NCBI RefSeq assembly: GCF_023169965.1
Contig: NZ_AP025592.1
Span: 186,001 to 250,000, forward strand
DNA: 64,000 nt
Source: Anaeromyxobacter paludicola
GTDB taxonomy: Bacteria > Myxococcota > Myxococcia > Myxococcales > Anaeromyxobacteraceae
Reading direction: 5' to 3'
Below, in pieces: positions 36,421-45,319 of the stretch. A program made the translations under genes and the position numbers. Position 1 is the stretch's first letter. The number at the start of each line of letters is the position of its first letter. The notes below the pieces were generated by a model. The model searched no databases. It was not told the DNA's origin and saw only the letters and a list, made by a program, of their open reading frames with translations.

Positions 36421-37134
36421 ATGCAGGCAGTGATCCTGGCAGGCGGCAAGGGGACGCGGCTCCGCCCCTACACCACCACCTTCCCGAAGCCGCTCATGCC
36501 GCTCGACGATCTGCCCATCGTGGAGATCGTGCTCCGGCAGCTGGCGCACCACGGCTTCACCGACGTGATCATCACCACCGGCCACCTGGCCGAGCTGATC
36601 CGGCTCTTCTGCGGGGACGGCAGCCGGTGGGGGCTGCACATCGAGTACTCGCTCGAGAACGAGCCGCTCGGGACGGCCGGGCCGCTGGCCCTGCTGGCCG
36701 ACCGGCTGGAGGATCACTTCCTGGTGATGAACGGCGACCTCCTCACCACCATGAGCTACCGGCGGGTCTACGACGCCCACGTCGCCTCCGGGGCGACCGC
36801 GTCGATCGGGGTCTACCGCCGCGAGGTGAAGATCGACTTCGGCGTGATCGAGGAGGACGAGCCGGGGCGGCTGGCCCGCTACGTCGAGAAGCCGACGTTC
36901 CACTTCGACGTGAGCATGGGCATCAACGTGCTGAGCCGGAGCGCCCTGCGCTTCGTCGAGCCGGGCAAGCGGCTCGACATGCCGGACCTCATGGCGCGGA
37001 TCGTGGCGGCCGGGGAGCGGGTGAGCTGCTACCGGGAGCCCTGCTACTGGCTCGACATCGGGCGGGTGGACGACTTCCAGGTGGCGTCGGAGGAGTTCCA
37101 GAAGCGCCGGGCCGAGTTCCTGCCTCATGCCTGA
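36421..37134 (+). CDS. Sugar-1-phosphate nucleotidyltransferase
   Basis: 237-aa NTP-transferase activating a sugar 1-phosphate to its nucleotide diphosphate. The pyrophosphorylase signature is AVILAGGKGTRLRPYT, followed by FPKPLMPLDD with the catalytic lysine, MNGDLLTT for metal binding, VEKP, MGINVLSR and WLDIGRVDDF at the end. It lacks the left-handed beta-helix of bifunctional GlmU-type enzymes. This short form is common in LPS, capsule and legionaminic/pseudaminic pathways. ATG 36421 follows the epimerase gene by 4 bases, and its end overlaps the next epimerase gene by 8 bases: one operon. Confidence 0.92.
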   Translation: MQAVILAGGKGTRLRPYTTTFPKPLMPLDDLPIVEIVLRQLAHHGFTDVIITTGHLAELIRLFCGDGSRWGLHIEYSLENEPLGTAGPLALLADRLEDHFLVMNGDLLTTMSYRRVYDAHVASGATASIGVYRREVKIDFGVIEEDEPGRLARYVEKPTFHFDVSMGINVLSRSALRFVEPGKRLDMPDLMARIVAAGERVSCYREPCYWLDIGRVDDFQVASEEFQKRRAEFLPHA

Positions 37135-38017
37135 GACCGTGCTCCTCACCGGCGCGACCGGCTACCTGGGCGCGGCCCTGCGCTCCCGGGCGGTGGTCGA
37201 AGGCGCGCGCTGCCTCGCGGTGGGGCGGCGGCCGCGGGCCGAGGAGGGGTACCGGCAGCTCGACCTGGCGGCCGGTCCCGAGGCGGTGGCGGCGCTGCTC
37301 CGCGCCGAGCGGCCGCAGGTGATCTTCCACCTCGCCGGCGGCGCGGCGGGGGATCCGTTCGCGCTCAACCTGCCGCCGCTCCGGAACCTGCTCGCGGCGC
37401 TCCGGTCCATCCCCGGCTACCTGCCGCGGCTGGTGACGGCCGGGTCCGCGGCCGAGTACGGCGACCTGGGGCCGGACCCGATCGACGAGGGGGCGCGGGA
37501 GCGGCCGGTGACCGAGTACGGGGTGGCGAAGCTGGCCCAGGCCCGGCTCGTCGCGCTGGCGCGGCGGGGCGGGTTGCCGACGGTAGTGGGGCGGGTGTTC
37601 AACGCCATCGGCCCGGGGATGCCGCCCACGCTCGCGTCGGCACGCTTCGCGCGCGAGGTGCGGGCCGCCATCGCCTCGGGCGCGCGCCACGTCACCGTGG
37701 GGGATCTCTCGACGGTGCGCGACTACCTCGACGTCGAGGACGTGGCCGCGGCGCTCTGGGCCCTCGGGCACGGGGCGCTCTCCGACCCCATCGTCAACGT
37801 CTGCTCGGGGGAGGGCGTGCGGACGGGCGAGGTGCTGGCCGAGATCCAGCGCCAGCTCGGCGTGTCGCTCGAGGTGCGGACCGATCCCGGGCTCGTCCGG
37901 GGCCCGTTCGACGTCCCGGTCAGCGTCGGCAGGAACGACCGGCTGCGCGCCGCCCTGGGCGAGGCCCCGCGGTTCTCGCTCCCACGGGCGGTGGCGCGGC
38001 TGCTGGACGGAGGCTGA
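37127..38017 (+). CDS. NAD-dependent epimerase/dehydratase (sugar nucleotide)
   Basis: 296-aa SDR-extended protein. N-terminal LLTGATGYLGAALRSRAV, FHLAGGA, the catalytic TAGSAAEYG and TEYGVAKLAQARL (Tyr-xxx-Lys), RVFNAIGPG and DYLDVEDVAAAL. It is shorter and more divergent than the LegB-like gene upstream, suggesting an epimerase or 4-ketoreductase finishing the sugar nucleotide. It closes the four-gene rightward operon and is convergent with the following glycosyltransferase; only 9 bases separate the stop codons, with no obvious hairpin. Confidence 0.87.
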   Translation: MPETVLLTGATGYLGAALRSRAVVEGARCLAVGRRPRAEEGYRQLDLAAGPEAVAALLRAERPQVIFHLAGGAAGDPFALNLPPLRNLLAALRSIPGYLPRLVTAGSAAEYGDLGPDPIDEGARERPVTEYGVAKLAQARLVALARRGGLPTVVGRVFNAIGPGMPPTLASARFAREVRAAIASGARHVTVGDLSTVRDYLDVEDVAAALWALGHGALSDPIVNVCSGEGVRTGEVLAEIQRQLGVSLEVRTDPGLVRGPFDVPVSVGRNDRLRAALGEAPRFSLPRAVARLLDGG

Positions 38018-38026
38018 CGCCCCGGC

Positions 38027-39106
38027 TCACCCGGCCGCGAGCTGCTCGCGGAAGATGGCCTCGTAGCGATCCAGCGTCAGCCGCTGGTCGAACTTGCTCT
38101 CGGCCATGGCGCGCGAGCACCGCTTGAGCTCGGCGAGCTCTCCGGGCGCGGCCGTCCAGCGGGCGAGCAGCTCCGCGAAGCGGCCGACCTCCTTGGGCGG
38201 GACGAGATAGCCGTTCCTTCCCTCCTCGATCAGCTCCGGGATCCCGCCCACCGGCGAGGCGATCACCGGGATCCCGCAGGCGTTTGCCTCCATCACGATC
38301 TGGGGGCGGCCGTCGCCGCTGGACGGGACCACCAGCACGTCGAGGCCGGCGAAGGCGTCGGCGAGCTCGGGCACGTAGCCGCGGTAGTCGATGGCCTGAC
38401 GCGCGCCGCTCCGCTCGATGGTCCGCTGGACCTCGTCCGCGAGCGGGCCGCCCCCCACCATGCGGAAGGAGACCGACGGGTGGCTCGCGTGAAGCCGCTC
38501 GGCCAGCTCGACGAAGCCGAGGGGGTTCTTCTCGCCCGACATCCGGCCGACGTAGCCGATCGTGAGTCCCGCGCCGGTCCGGGGGCGGGTGTCCACGGCG
38601 AAGGCCTCCAGGTCGATGCCGCTCTCCGCCACCTTCACGTTCGGGTCGGCCTTGGACGAGCAGCGCTCGATGTAACGGCGCATGAACTGGCTCTCGACGA
38701 TCACGCCGGTCATGCACCGCTCGTGCAGGAAGTGGTTCACCGTGTGCCCGAACTCGTTGTAGAGCACGTCGAAGATCGGCGTGCGCGGGAAGCGCTCGCG
38801 GAGGTAGGGCAGGTACGGGTAGAGGGGGATCGCGCCCACCTGCAGCACCAGGCCGACGTTCCGGTGCCGGATGGCGTGCCCGAGGTGGTCGCAGTAGTCC
38901 ACGTTCTGCACGCCGGTGAGGTCCATCAGGGCGCGCGCGGCCGCGAAGTCGTTCGCCGGCTCCGGGGTCACCCTGTAGGCCAGGGCCTGCCAGGTGTGGG
39001 CGACGATGACCTCGATGCCGCGGGCTCGCATGGCGCGGAGGACCCGGAGGATGAGGGCCTCCTTGGCGAGGTAGGGCAGCAGGGCGAGGATGGTCCGGTG
39101 CGACAT
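38027..39106 (-). CDS. Glycosyltransferase family 4 (GT-B)
   Basis: 359-aa GT-B enzyme: IGYVGRMSGEKNPLGFVELAERL, VGGGPLADEV, YRGYVPELADAFAGLDVLVVPSSGDGRPQIVMEANACGIPVIASPVGGIPELI. The catalytic-site glutamate lies in the usual position of the C-terminal domain. The N-terminal acceptor domain begins LALLPYLAKEALILRVLRAM. It presumably adds a hexose to a lipid-linked or surface glycan. Co-directional with the family 2 enzyme just upstream. ATG 39106 has a GGAG ribosome site 8 bases before it. Confidence 0.9.
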   Translation of the reverse strand: MSHRTILALLPYLAKEALILRVLRAMRARGIEVIVAHTWQALAYRVTPEPANDFAAARALMDLTGVQNVDYCDHLGHAIRHRNVGLVLQVGAIPLYPYLPYLRERFPRTPIFDVLYNEFGHTVNHFLHERCMTGVIVESQFMRRYIERCSSKADPNVKVAESGIDLEAFAVDTRPRTGAGLTIGYVGRMSGEKNPLGFVELAERLHASHPSVSFRMVGGGPLADEVQRTIERSGARQAIDYRGYVPELADAFAGLDVLVVPSSGDGRPQIVMEANACGIPVIASPVGGIPELIEEGRNGYLVPPKEVGRFAELLARWTAAPGELAELKRCSRAMAESKFDQRLTLDRYEAIFREQLAAG

Positions 39107-39131
39107 GGGGGATCTCCGGGGGAGCGTGACT

Positions 39132-40172
39132 TCAGCGCCCGAGGGCGCGCGCCCGCTGGTTGAACATCGAGAGGTCGAGCTCCAGCTCCTGCTCCGGGCT
39201 CCGGGCCTGGCGCGGCGCCGGGGCCGCGCGGAAGAGCGAGAGGAGCCGGCGGCCTGCGGTGCTGAGCAGCGGCTCGCCTTCGTCGGAGAGGACGAAGCGC
39301 TCGAAGTCGGCGTAGGAGGAGAGCGCCGGCGAGGTGAGGAACATCCCGAGCAGCCGGTAGCGCTGGATGGGGGGCATGAGCGCGAACTGGTCGTGCGTCG
39401 AGACCCAGTTGAGCATCAGCGAGAGCTGGGAGTGGAGGGCGCGGCGCTCGATGAGCGGCACCAGGTTCTTGAGCAGGAGGTAGGAGATCTCCCAGTAGGT
39501 CGCGCGCGGGTCGCCGTGGGTCGCCCCGAGCGCGTGCAGCCGGTAGAAGGTCAGGGGCTCGGGGATCATCCCGAACCGGCAGCCGCCGGCGAGCGCGCGC
39601 ACCCAGAGCTCGTAGTCCGGGGCGCGGACCATCGACTCCTCGTTGAGCCCCACCTTCTCGTGCACCGAGCGGCGCAGGATGGTCGAGGAGTGGCACAGGC
39701 TGTTGCGCACGTTCCACGTGGCGACGTGGTTGAAGTCGAGCGACTGGTTGCCGGGCTGCTCGATCTCGGCCGCCTGCGGGTGGCGCTTGCCGTCCACGTC
39801 CACGACCGAGACGTAGCTGCCGACGATGTCGAGCGACGGGTCGCGTCGGAAGGCGGCCAGCTGCTTCTCGGTCTTGCGCGGGTCGATCCAGTCGTCCGCG
39901 TCCACCAGCGACAGGTACTCGCCGCGCGCCAGCGATACGGAGCGGTTGTAGCTGGCGGTCGCGCCCAGGTTCCGGTCGTTCACGTGGACGCGGATGCGCG
40001 GATCGTCGAACGAACGGATCACGTCGAGCGAGGCGTCCTGGGAGACGTCGTCCACGACCAGGAGCTCGAAGTCCTGGAACGTCTGGCCGAGGATGCTCCG
40101 GATCGTCTGGCCGATGTACTTCTCGTAGTTGTACGAGAGCACGATGAAGGAGACGAGCGGGGCAGTGGACAC
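39132..40172 (-). CDS. Glycosyltransferase family 2
   Basis: 346-aa GT-A enzyme. VSFIVLSYNYEKYIGQTIRS, LLVVDDVSQDAS, the LVDADDWIDP metal-binding motif, and APDYELWVRAL as the catalytic acidic region. A long C-terminal helical extension follows (about residues 225-346), with no membrane helix. The start is taken as GTG 40172 because AGGAG lies 7 bases before it; the upstream in-frame ATG at 40193 has no ribosome site. With the downstream family 4 gene it forms a leftward two-gene unit facing away from the acyl cassette. Confidence 0.88.
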   Translation of the reverse strand: MSTAPLVSFIVLSYNYEKYIGQTIRSILGQTFQDFELLVVDDVSQDASLDVIRSFDDPRIRVHVNDRNLGATASYNRSVSLARGEYLSLVDADDWIDPRKTEKQLAAFRRDPSLDIVGSYVSVVDVDGKRHPQAAEIEQPGNQSLDFNHVATWNVRNSLCHSSTILRRSVHEKVGLNEESMVRAPDYELWVRALAGGCRFGMIPEPLTFYRLHALGATHGDPRATYWEISYLLLKNLVPLIERRALHSQLSLMLNWVSTHDQFALMPPIQRYRLLGMFLTSPALSSYADFERFVLSDEGEPLLSTAGRRLLSLFRAAPAPRQARSPEQELELDLSMFNQRARALGR

Positions 40173-40279
40173 GGGAGGTCTCCTGTCGTTCATGACGGCG
40201 GGACGGAATGCAACTACCCTGCCGCCGCGCCAGCGCCCGAGAACAGGCGCAAATCGCCGCCGTCCCGGGCGCCCGGACG

Positions 40280-40294
40280 CTGACGGCGCGTCAG
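40280..40294. promoter_or_regulatory. Small inverted repeat between divergent units (possible operator)
   Basis: CTGACG-GCG-CGTCAG, a perfect 6-base inverted repeat in the 263-base gap between the leftward glycosyltransferase and the aminotransferase gene. No clear promoter elements were recognised in the rest of the gap. Confidence 0.25.
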
Positions 40295-40435
40295 ATGCGT
40301 GACGTTCGCCTCCTCGGCGATCGCCAGGAAGTCGCGCCAGGGGCGGGCGCTTCGGCGAGAAGACCCGTCCGGCATCGCTCGTGCATCGCGGGTCCGTGCC
40401 GCCAAGTCACTGGCGCCGGAACGGAGAAGAGGCAC

Positions 40436-41722
40436 GTGAGCCAGACCCAGCGCCGCGCCAAGCAGGACGTCAGCGAGCTCGCGATCTTCGGAGGGAAGCC
40501 CAGCTTCGAGCGCCCCCTCCACGTCGGACAGCCGAACATCGGAGATCGGGACCGCCTGCACGGGCTCCTCGACGAGATCCTCGACCGGCGCTGGCTCACC
40601 AACCACGGGCCGCTCGTGACGGAGCTCGAGTCGAAGCTCGCCAGGCTCATGGGGGTGCGCCACTGCATCGCGGTCTGCAACGGCACGGTGGCCCTGGAGA
40701 TCGCCATCCGCGCCCTGGGCCTGAAGGGCGAGGTGATCGTTCCGAGCTTCACCTTCGCCGCGACCGCGCACGCGCTGCAGTGGCAGGAGATCACGCCCAT
40801 CTTCTGCGACGTGGATCCGAGGACGCACACGCTGGACCCGGAGCGCGTCGAGCGCATGGTGTCCTCGAGGACCACCGGGATCCTCGGCGTCCACCTCTGG
40901 GGGCGAGCCTGCGACGTGGAGGGGCTGAGCGAGGTGGCGCGTCGCCACCGGCTGGCCCTGCTGTTCGACGCGGCGCATGCCTTCGCGGTCTCCCGGCGCG
41001 GTCGGATGATCGGCAACTTCGGCGACTGCGAGGTGTTCAGCTTCCACGCGACCAAGGTGTTCAACACCTTCGAGGGCGGGGCGATCGCCACCAACGACGA
41101 TCAGCTCGCTCGCCGCTTGCGCTGGATGCAGAACTTCGGCTTCTCCGGCTACGATCAGGTCGATCACATCGGCGTCAACGGCAAGATGTCCGAGATCTCG
41201 GCGGCCATGGGGCTCGTCGGGCTCGAGTCGCTCGACGAGTTCATCGGCTGCAACCGGCGCAACCACGCGCGCTACGCCGAGCTGCTGGCCGGGATCCCGG
41301 GGCTCCAGCTGCACGGCTACGACCCGGCGGAGCGGCAGAATCACCAGTACGTCGTGGTCGAGGTGGATCAGGACGCGGCCGGGATCGGCCGCGACGCGCT
41401 GGTCGAGCTCCTCCACGCCGAGAACGTCCTCGTCCGCCGGTACTTCTACCCCGGGGTGCATCGCATGGAGCCCTACCGCTCGCTCTACCCCAACGCAGGC
41501 CTGCTCCTGCCGGTCACGGAGCGGCTCGTGACCAGGACGATGATCCTCCCCACCGGCACCGGGCTCTCGGTCGAGGACGTGGACGGCGTCTGCGACCTCA
41601 TCCGGCTGGCGGTCGGGCAGGGGGCCGAGATCCTGGCGCGGAAGGCGCGCGCGCAGGGCCCCAGGGGCACGGCGGCCGCCTCGGCCAGGCCTCCCCCCCG
41701 GCTGGCCGAGGCCGCGCGCTGA
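40436..41722 (+). CDS. DegT/DnrJ/EryC1 family PLP aminotransferase
   Basis: 428-aa PLP aminotransferase of the sugar-aminotransferase fold. Motifs: LTNHGPLVTELESKLA, GTVALEIAIRALGL, PSFTFAATAHAL, LLFDAAHAF, and FHATKVFNTFEGGA with Lys207 as the PLP lysine. These enzymes normally aminate 4-keto-6-deoxy or 3-keto sugar nucleotides from glutamate. Here the gene heads the operon with ACP, acyl ligase, LuxE and LuxC, so a non-sugar aldehyde acceptor is an alternative. GTG 40436 is preferred, with a GGAGAAGAGG purine-rich site; the frame stays open upstream without protein-like content. The C-terminal 35 residues are low-complexity. Confidence 0.9.
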   Translation: MSQTQRRAKQDVSELAIFGGKPSFERPLHVGQPNIGDRDRLHGLLDEILDRRWLTNHGPLVTELESKLARLMGVRHCIAVCNGTVALEIAIRALGLKGEVIVPSFTFAATAHALQWQEITPIFCDVDPRTHTLDPERVERMVSSRTTGILGVHLWGRACDVEGLSEVARRHRLALLFDAAHAFAVSRRGRMIGNFGDCEVFSFHATKVFNTFEGGAIATNDDQLARRLRWMQNFGFSGYDQVDHIGVNGKMSEISAAMGLVGLESLDEFIGCNRRNHARYAELLAGIPGLQLHGYDPAERQNHQYVVVEVDQDAAGIGRDALVELLHAENVLVRRYFYPGVHRMEPYRSLYPNAGLLLPVTERLVTRTMILPTGTGLSVEDVDGVCDLIRLAVGQGAEILARKARAQGPRGTAAASARPPPRLAEAAR

Positions 41723-41825
41723 TGGGTCCCCCCCCAACCCTTCGCCCGGCGGTGCCGGGCCCGACCAGCGACCTCCAGCTCCGCAACCCTCTCGCCCGCC
41801 CGATGGGCGGCTCCCAGGCGACCCC

Positions 41826-42086
41826 ATGACCCACGCATCCGCAGGCTCTCTCGAAGTCCTCCGGGCCGTCTTTCGCGAGGCCCTGATGCTGCCCCCGTCG
41901 CGGTCGGTGGACGACCTCGCCTACCGGGTGGCCGCCGAGTGGGACTCGGTGGCCCACATGCAGCTCATCAACGGAATCGAGGCGGCGTTCGACCTGATGC
42001 TCGACACCGGCGAGGTGCTCGATCTCTCGAGCTTCCAGAAGGCGAGGGACATCCTGTCGGCTCGCGGGGTGAACCTTGCGCCTTGA
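41826..42086 (+). CDS. Acyl carrier protein
   Basis: 86-aa discrete carrier protein. The phosphopantetheine site is EWDSVAHMQLINGIEAAF, with Ser41 as the attachment serine in a D-S motif. The following helix-2 acidic stretch and the FQKARDIL C-terminus fit the ACP/PCP fold. It is not the housekeeping AcpP (which has DSLD), so it is a specialised carrier. The operon also encodes its own holo-ACP synthase (47.2 kb), an acyl ligase and LuxE/LuxC-like enzymes, which makes it the likely tether for the acyl group being activated and reduced. ATG 41826; its end overlaps the SDR start. Confidence 0.88.
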   Translation: MTHASAGSLEVLRAVFREALMLPPSRSVDDLAYRVAAEWDSVAHMQLINGIEAAFDLMLDTGEVLDLSSFQKARDILSARGVNLAP

Positions 42087-42822
42087 TGGCCAGATCGCGC
42101 TGGTCACCGGCTCGACGCGAGGCATCGGCTGGGCGACGGCCCGCTCCCTGGCGCGGGCCGGCGCGACCGTCGTCCTGTCGGGCCACAGCGATCCGGCCCT
42201 GCTGGCGCGCCGGGCGGAGGAGCTCTCCGCCGAGTCCGGCCGCCCCGTCCAGGGCATCCCCTGCGACGTCTCGAGCACCGCGGCGGTGCGCGCGCTCTTC
42301 CAGGAGATCTTCCGGACGCACCGACGCCTCGACGTCCTCGTGAACAACGCGGGCGTCATGGAGGACGCCCTGCTCGGCATGATCGAGGACGCGCTCGTGG
42401 AGCGCGTGCTGGGCGTGAACGTGCGCGGCGCCATCAACGTCCTCCAGGGCGCGGCGCGGCTCATGGCGCGGACGAGGAGCGGCTGCATCGTGAACGTCAG
42501 CTCGATCGTCGGCGTGCGCGGCAACGTCGGCCAGGCCGTCTACTCCGCCTCCAAGGCCGCCATCGTGGGGCTCACGCTGTCGGCCTCGAAGGAGCTCGCG
42601 CCGCAGGGCATCCGCGTGAACGCGATCGCCCCCGGGTTCATCGACACCGACATGACCCGCGCCCTTCCGCCCGAGAAGTTCCGCGACCTCGCGGCGCGGA
42701 TCGGCATGGGTCGGGTGGGTACGCCGGAGGACGTCGCCGGCGCCGTCCTGTTCCTCTGCTCGGAGCTGGCCGCCTACGTGACCGGGCAGGTGCTGGGGGT
42801 GGACGGGGGGATGCAGGTCTAA
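42076..42822 (+). CDS. FabG-like short-chain dehydrogenase/reductase
   Basis: 248-aa classical SDR. TGSTRGIGWATA for cofactor binding with a following SGHS that suggests NADPH, NNAGVMED, catalytic Ser in NVSSIVG, Tyr and Lys in YSASKAA, and a C-terminal GQVLGVDGGMQV. The closest fit is 3-oxoacyl-ACP reductase (FabG). Next to a carrier protein it probably reduces a beta-keto acyl-ACP. The TTG at 42076 overlaps the end of the ACP gene by 11 bases, implying coupled translation. An alternative role as a keto-sugar reductase is less likely given the neighbours. Confidence 0.88.
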   Translation: MRLDGQIALVTGSTRGIGWATARSLARAGATVVLSGHSDPALLARRAEELSAESGRPVQGIPCDVSSTAAVRALFQEIFRTHRRLDVLVNNAGVMEDALLGMIEDALVERVLGVNVRGAINVLQGAARLMARTRSGCIVNVSSIVGVRGNVGQAVYSASKAAIVGLTLSASKELAPQGIRVNAIAPGFIDTDMTRALPPEKFRDLAARIGMGRVGTPEDVAGAVLFLCSELAAYVTGQVLGVDGGMQV

Positions 42823-42827
42823 CCGCC

Positions 42828-44240
42828 ATGTTCCTCGCTCCCGCCCGCCATGCCGACTCGGCCCTCGCCCTGCTGGATCCCGTCGCCCGGATCGCGCTGA
42901 CGCACGGGGAGCTCCGGGAGCGCGCGGACGAGGGGGCGAGGGCGCTCGCCCTGGTCCCGCGCGGGCTCGCCGTGCTGCTGTGCCGGAACGACGTGCCCAC
43001 CGTCGTCGCGTGGCTCGCGCTCGTGGAGGCGGGGTGGCCGGTGCTGCTCCTCGACGCCGACGCCGATCCCGCGGTGACGGCGCCGCTGCTCGCCCGGTAT
43101 GTCCCCGAGGTCGTGATCGGACCCGCCGAGAGCCTGCCGGCGGCCGCGCCCTGGCGGCGGATCGCCTTCCCGGGCGCTCCAGCGGTCCGGCGCGACGGGC
43201 CCCCGGGCCCGCCGCCGCATCCCGAGCTGACCCTGCTCCTCTCGACCTCCGGCAGCACCGGCAGCCCGAAGCTCGCGCGCCTGACCCGCGCCGCGGTGGA
43301 GGCCAACGCCCGGTCGATCACGGAGGCGCTGGGGATCGCCGACCACGAGCGCGCCGCGGGCAGCCTCCCGCTCCACTACTCGTACGGACTGTCGGTGTTG
43401 AACAGCCACCTGGTCGCCGGCGCCTGCGTGGTGCTCTCCCGCGACTCGGTGGTGACCGAGCGCTTCTGGGCGACGCTGCGCGAGGGCGAGTGCACCTCGT
43501 TCGCGGGCGTGCCGTACACCTACCAGATGCTCGACCGGCTCGCGCTCGACGCGCTCCTGCCCCGGACCCTCCTCACGATGACGCAGGCCGGCGGCAAGCT
43601 GGCCGAGCCGTTCCTGAGGCGCGCCGCCGAGCGCATGGAGGCGCGCGGCGGCCGCTTCTTCGTCATGTACGGAGCGACCGAGGCGACGGCCCGCATGGCC
43701 TGCCTCCCCGCGGAGGCGCTCTGGCGGAAGATCGGTTCCGCCGGCCGGGCCATCCCCGGGGGACGGCTGACGGTCGAGGTGGAGGACGTGCGCTCCGAGG
43801 AGGCGGACCGGACGGGCGAGGTGGTCTACGAGGGGCCGAACGTGATGATGGGCTACGCGACCACCCGCGACGACCTCTGCCGGGGCGACGAGCTGGGAGG
43901 CGTGCTGAGGACCGGGGACCTGGGCCGCCTGGACTCCGATGGGTTCCTCTGGATCGCCGGGAGGTCCAAGCGGATCGCCAAGCTGTTCGGCCTGCGCGTG
44001 AACCTCGACGAGGTGGAGAACGTGCTGCGCGGCTACGCGCCCGCGGGGGTCATCGCGGGGGAAGACCGGCTGCTCGGGTTCGTGCAGGCCGGCGAGGAGC
44101 TCGATCTCGCCGGCCTCTCCGTCGAGCTCGCGCGCAGGCTGCGCGTGTACCCGCGCGCCGTCCTGCTGCGGCGCGTCGGGGCCCTGCCGCTCCTGGCCAA
44201 CGGGAAGCTGGACTATCGCGCGCTGGAGGCGCTCCGGTGA
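42828..44240 (+). CDS. AMP-forming acyl-CoA/acyl-ACP ligase (ANL superfamily)
   Basis: 470-aa adenylating enzyme. P-loop STSGSTGSPK, Y(G)ATE motif MYGATEATARM, RTGDLGRLDSDGF with the hinge, GRSKRIAKLFGLRVNLDEVE, and the C-terminal catalytic lysine in LANGKLDY. It adenylates a carboxylic acid and passes it to CoA or a carrier phosphopantetheine. At 470 aa it is short for the family because the N-terminal region is reduced. It is followed by a LuxE-like gene through a GTGA overlap; two adenylating-type proteins in tandem are notable. The acid specificity is unknown. Confidence 0.9.
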   Translation: MFLAPARHADSALALLDPVARIALTHGELRERADEGARALALVPRGLAVLLCRNDVPTVVAWLALVEAGWPVLLLDADADPAVTAPLLARYVPEVVIGPAESLPAAAPWRRIAFPGAPAVRRDGPPGPPPHPELTLLLSTSGSTGSPKLARLTRAAVEANARSITEALGIADHERAAGSLPLHYSYGLSVLNSHLVAGACVVLSRDSVVTERFWATLREGECTSFAGVPYTYQMLDRLALDALLPRTLLTMTQAGGKLAEPFLRRAAERMEARGGRFFVMYGATEATARMACLPAEALWRKIGSAGRAIPGGRLTVEVEDVRSEEADRTGEVVYEGPNVMMGYATTRDDLCRGDELGGVLRTGDLGRLDSDGFLWIAGRSKRIAKLFGLRVNLDEVENVLRGYAPAGVIAGEDRLLGFVQAGEELDLAGLSVELARRLRVYPRAVLLRRVGALPLLANGKLDYRALEALR

Positions 44241-45316
44241 GCATCGCCGACTTCTTCGAGGTGCCGCCCTTCGGCGTGGACCCGGTCACCCGGCGGGCGC
44301 GGCTGCTCGAGGAGCTCCTGCGGCTGCAGCTGCACCACGCCGCCGGCTGCGCGCCGTACGCGCGCTTGCTGGGCGCCCTCCACCCGGGAGCGTCGCCGGC
44401 CCGACTCGAGGAGGTCCCGTGGGTGCCGGTCGGGCTCTTCAAGTCCCACCGGCTGTCGAGCGTGCCCGAGAGCGCGGTCTTCAAGGTGATGCGGTCGAGC
44501 GGCACGACGGGGCAGGCGCCGAGCCAGGTCGTCCTCGACCGCGAGACGGCCGAGCTGCAGTCGCGCGCGCTGGCGCGCATCATCGGAGCCGTCGCGGGCC
44601 AGGGGCGCCTGCCCATGCTGATCGTCGAGCGCAGGGACCTGCTCCGCCGCCCCGAGGCGGGCACCGCGCGGGGCGCGGGCGTGCTCGGCTTCATGATGGC
44701 CGGCCGAAACCACTTCTTCTGCCTGGACGAGGGGTACCGGCTGGACGTGGACGGGCTCCGGGCGTGGCTCGCGAGGCACGGCGACGCGCCCTTCCTGGTG
44801 TTCGGCTTCACGTTCCTGGTCTGGCAGCACCTCGCCGAGGAGGCGCGGGGGCTCGGGCTCGACCTCTCGCGCGGCATCCTCTTCCACGGCGGAGGCTGGA
44901 AGAAGCTGCAGGCTCGGGCGGTCGGGGCGGCCGCGTTCCGCGACCAGCTGCGCGACGCCGTGCGCCTCGAGCGCGTCCACTCGTTCTACGGGATGATCGA
45001 GCAGGTCGGGAGCGTCTTCGTCGAGGGAGGCGACGGCTGGCTCCACGTGCCGTCGTTCGCCGAGGTGATCGTCCGCGACCCGCGCACGCTGGAGGCGCTG
45101 CCGCCGGGGCAGGTGGGGGTCATCGAGGTGCTCTCGGTCCTCCCGCGGAGCTATCCGGGGCACGCCATCCTGACCGAGGACCTCGGCGTGGTCCACGCGC
45201 TGGACGCGCCCGAAGCGGGCTTCCGCGGCACCGCGTTCAGCGTGCTGGGCCGGGTCCCCCGCGCGGAGCCGCGCGGTTGCAGCGACACCCTCCAGCCCCG
45301 GACCCCGGAGGCCTGA
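44237..45316 (+). CDS. LuxE-like acyl-protein synthetase
   Basis: 359-aa member of the LuxE/PaaK-related acyl-protein synthetase family. In luminous bacteria LuxE activates a fatty acid with ATP and passes it to the LuxC reductase. Visible motifs: KVMRSSGTTGQAPS (nucleotide-binding loop), FGFTFLVWQHL, LFHGGGWKKLQ, HSFYGMIEQVGSVF and SYPGHAILTEDLG, all in family order. No luxA or luxB luciferase genes are nearby, so the aldehyde is not for light. It overlaps the ligase gene and is followed after 3 bases by the LuxC-like gene, so the two presumably form a complex. Confidence 0.9.
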   Translation: MSIADFFEVPPFGVDPVTRRARLLEELLRLQLHHAAGCAPYARLLGALHPGASPARLEEVPWVPVGLFKSHRLSSVPESAVFKVMRSSGTTGQAPSQVVLDRETAELQSRALARIIGAVAGQGRLPMLIVERRDLLRRPEAGTARGAGVLGFMMAGRNHFFCLDEGYRLDVDGLRAWLARHGDAPFLVFGFTFLVWQHLAEEARGLGLDLSRGILFHGGGWKKLQARAVGAAAFRDQLRDAVRLERVHSFYGMIEQVGSVFVEGGDGWLHVPSFAEVIVRDPRTLEALPPGQVGVIEVLSVLPRSYPGHAILTEDLGVVHALDAPEAGFRGTAFSVLGRVPRAEPRGCSDTLQPRTPEA

Positions 45317-45319
45317 GCG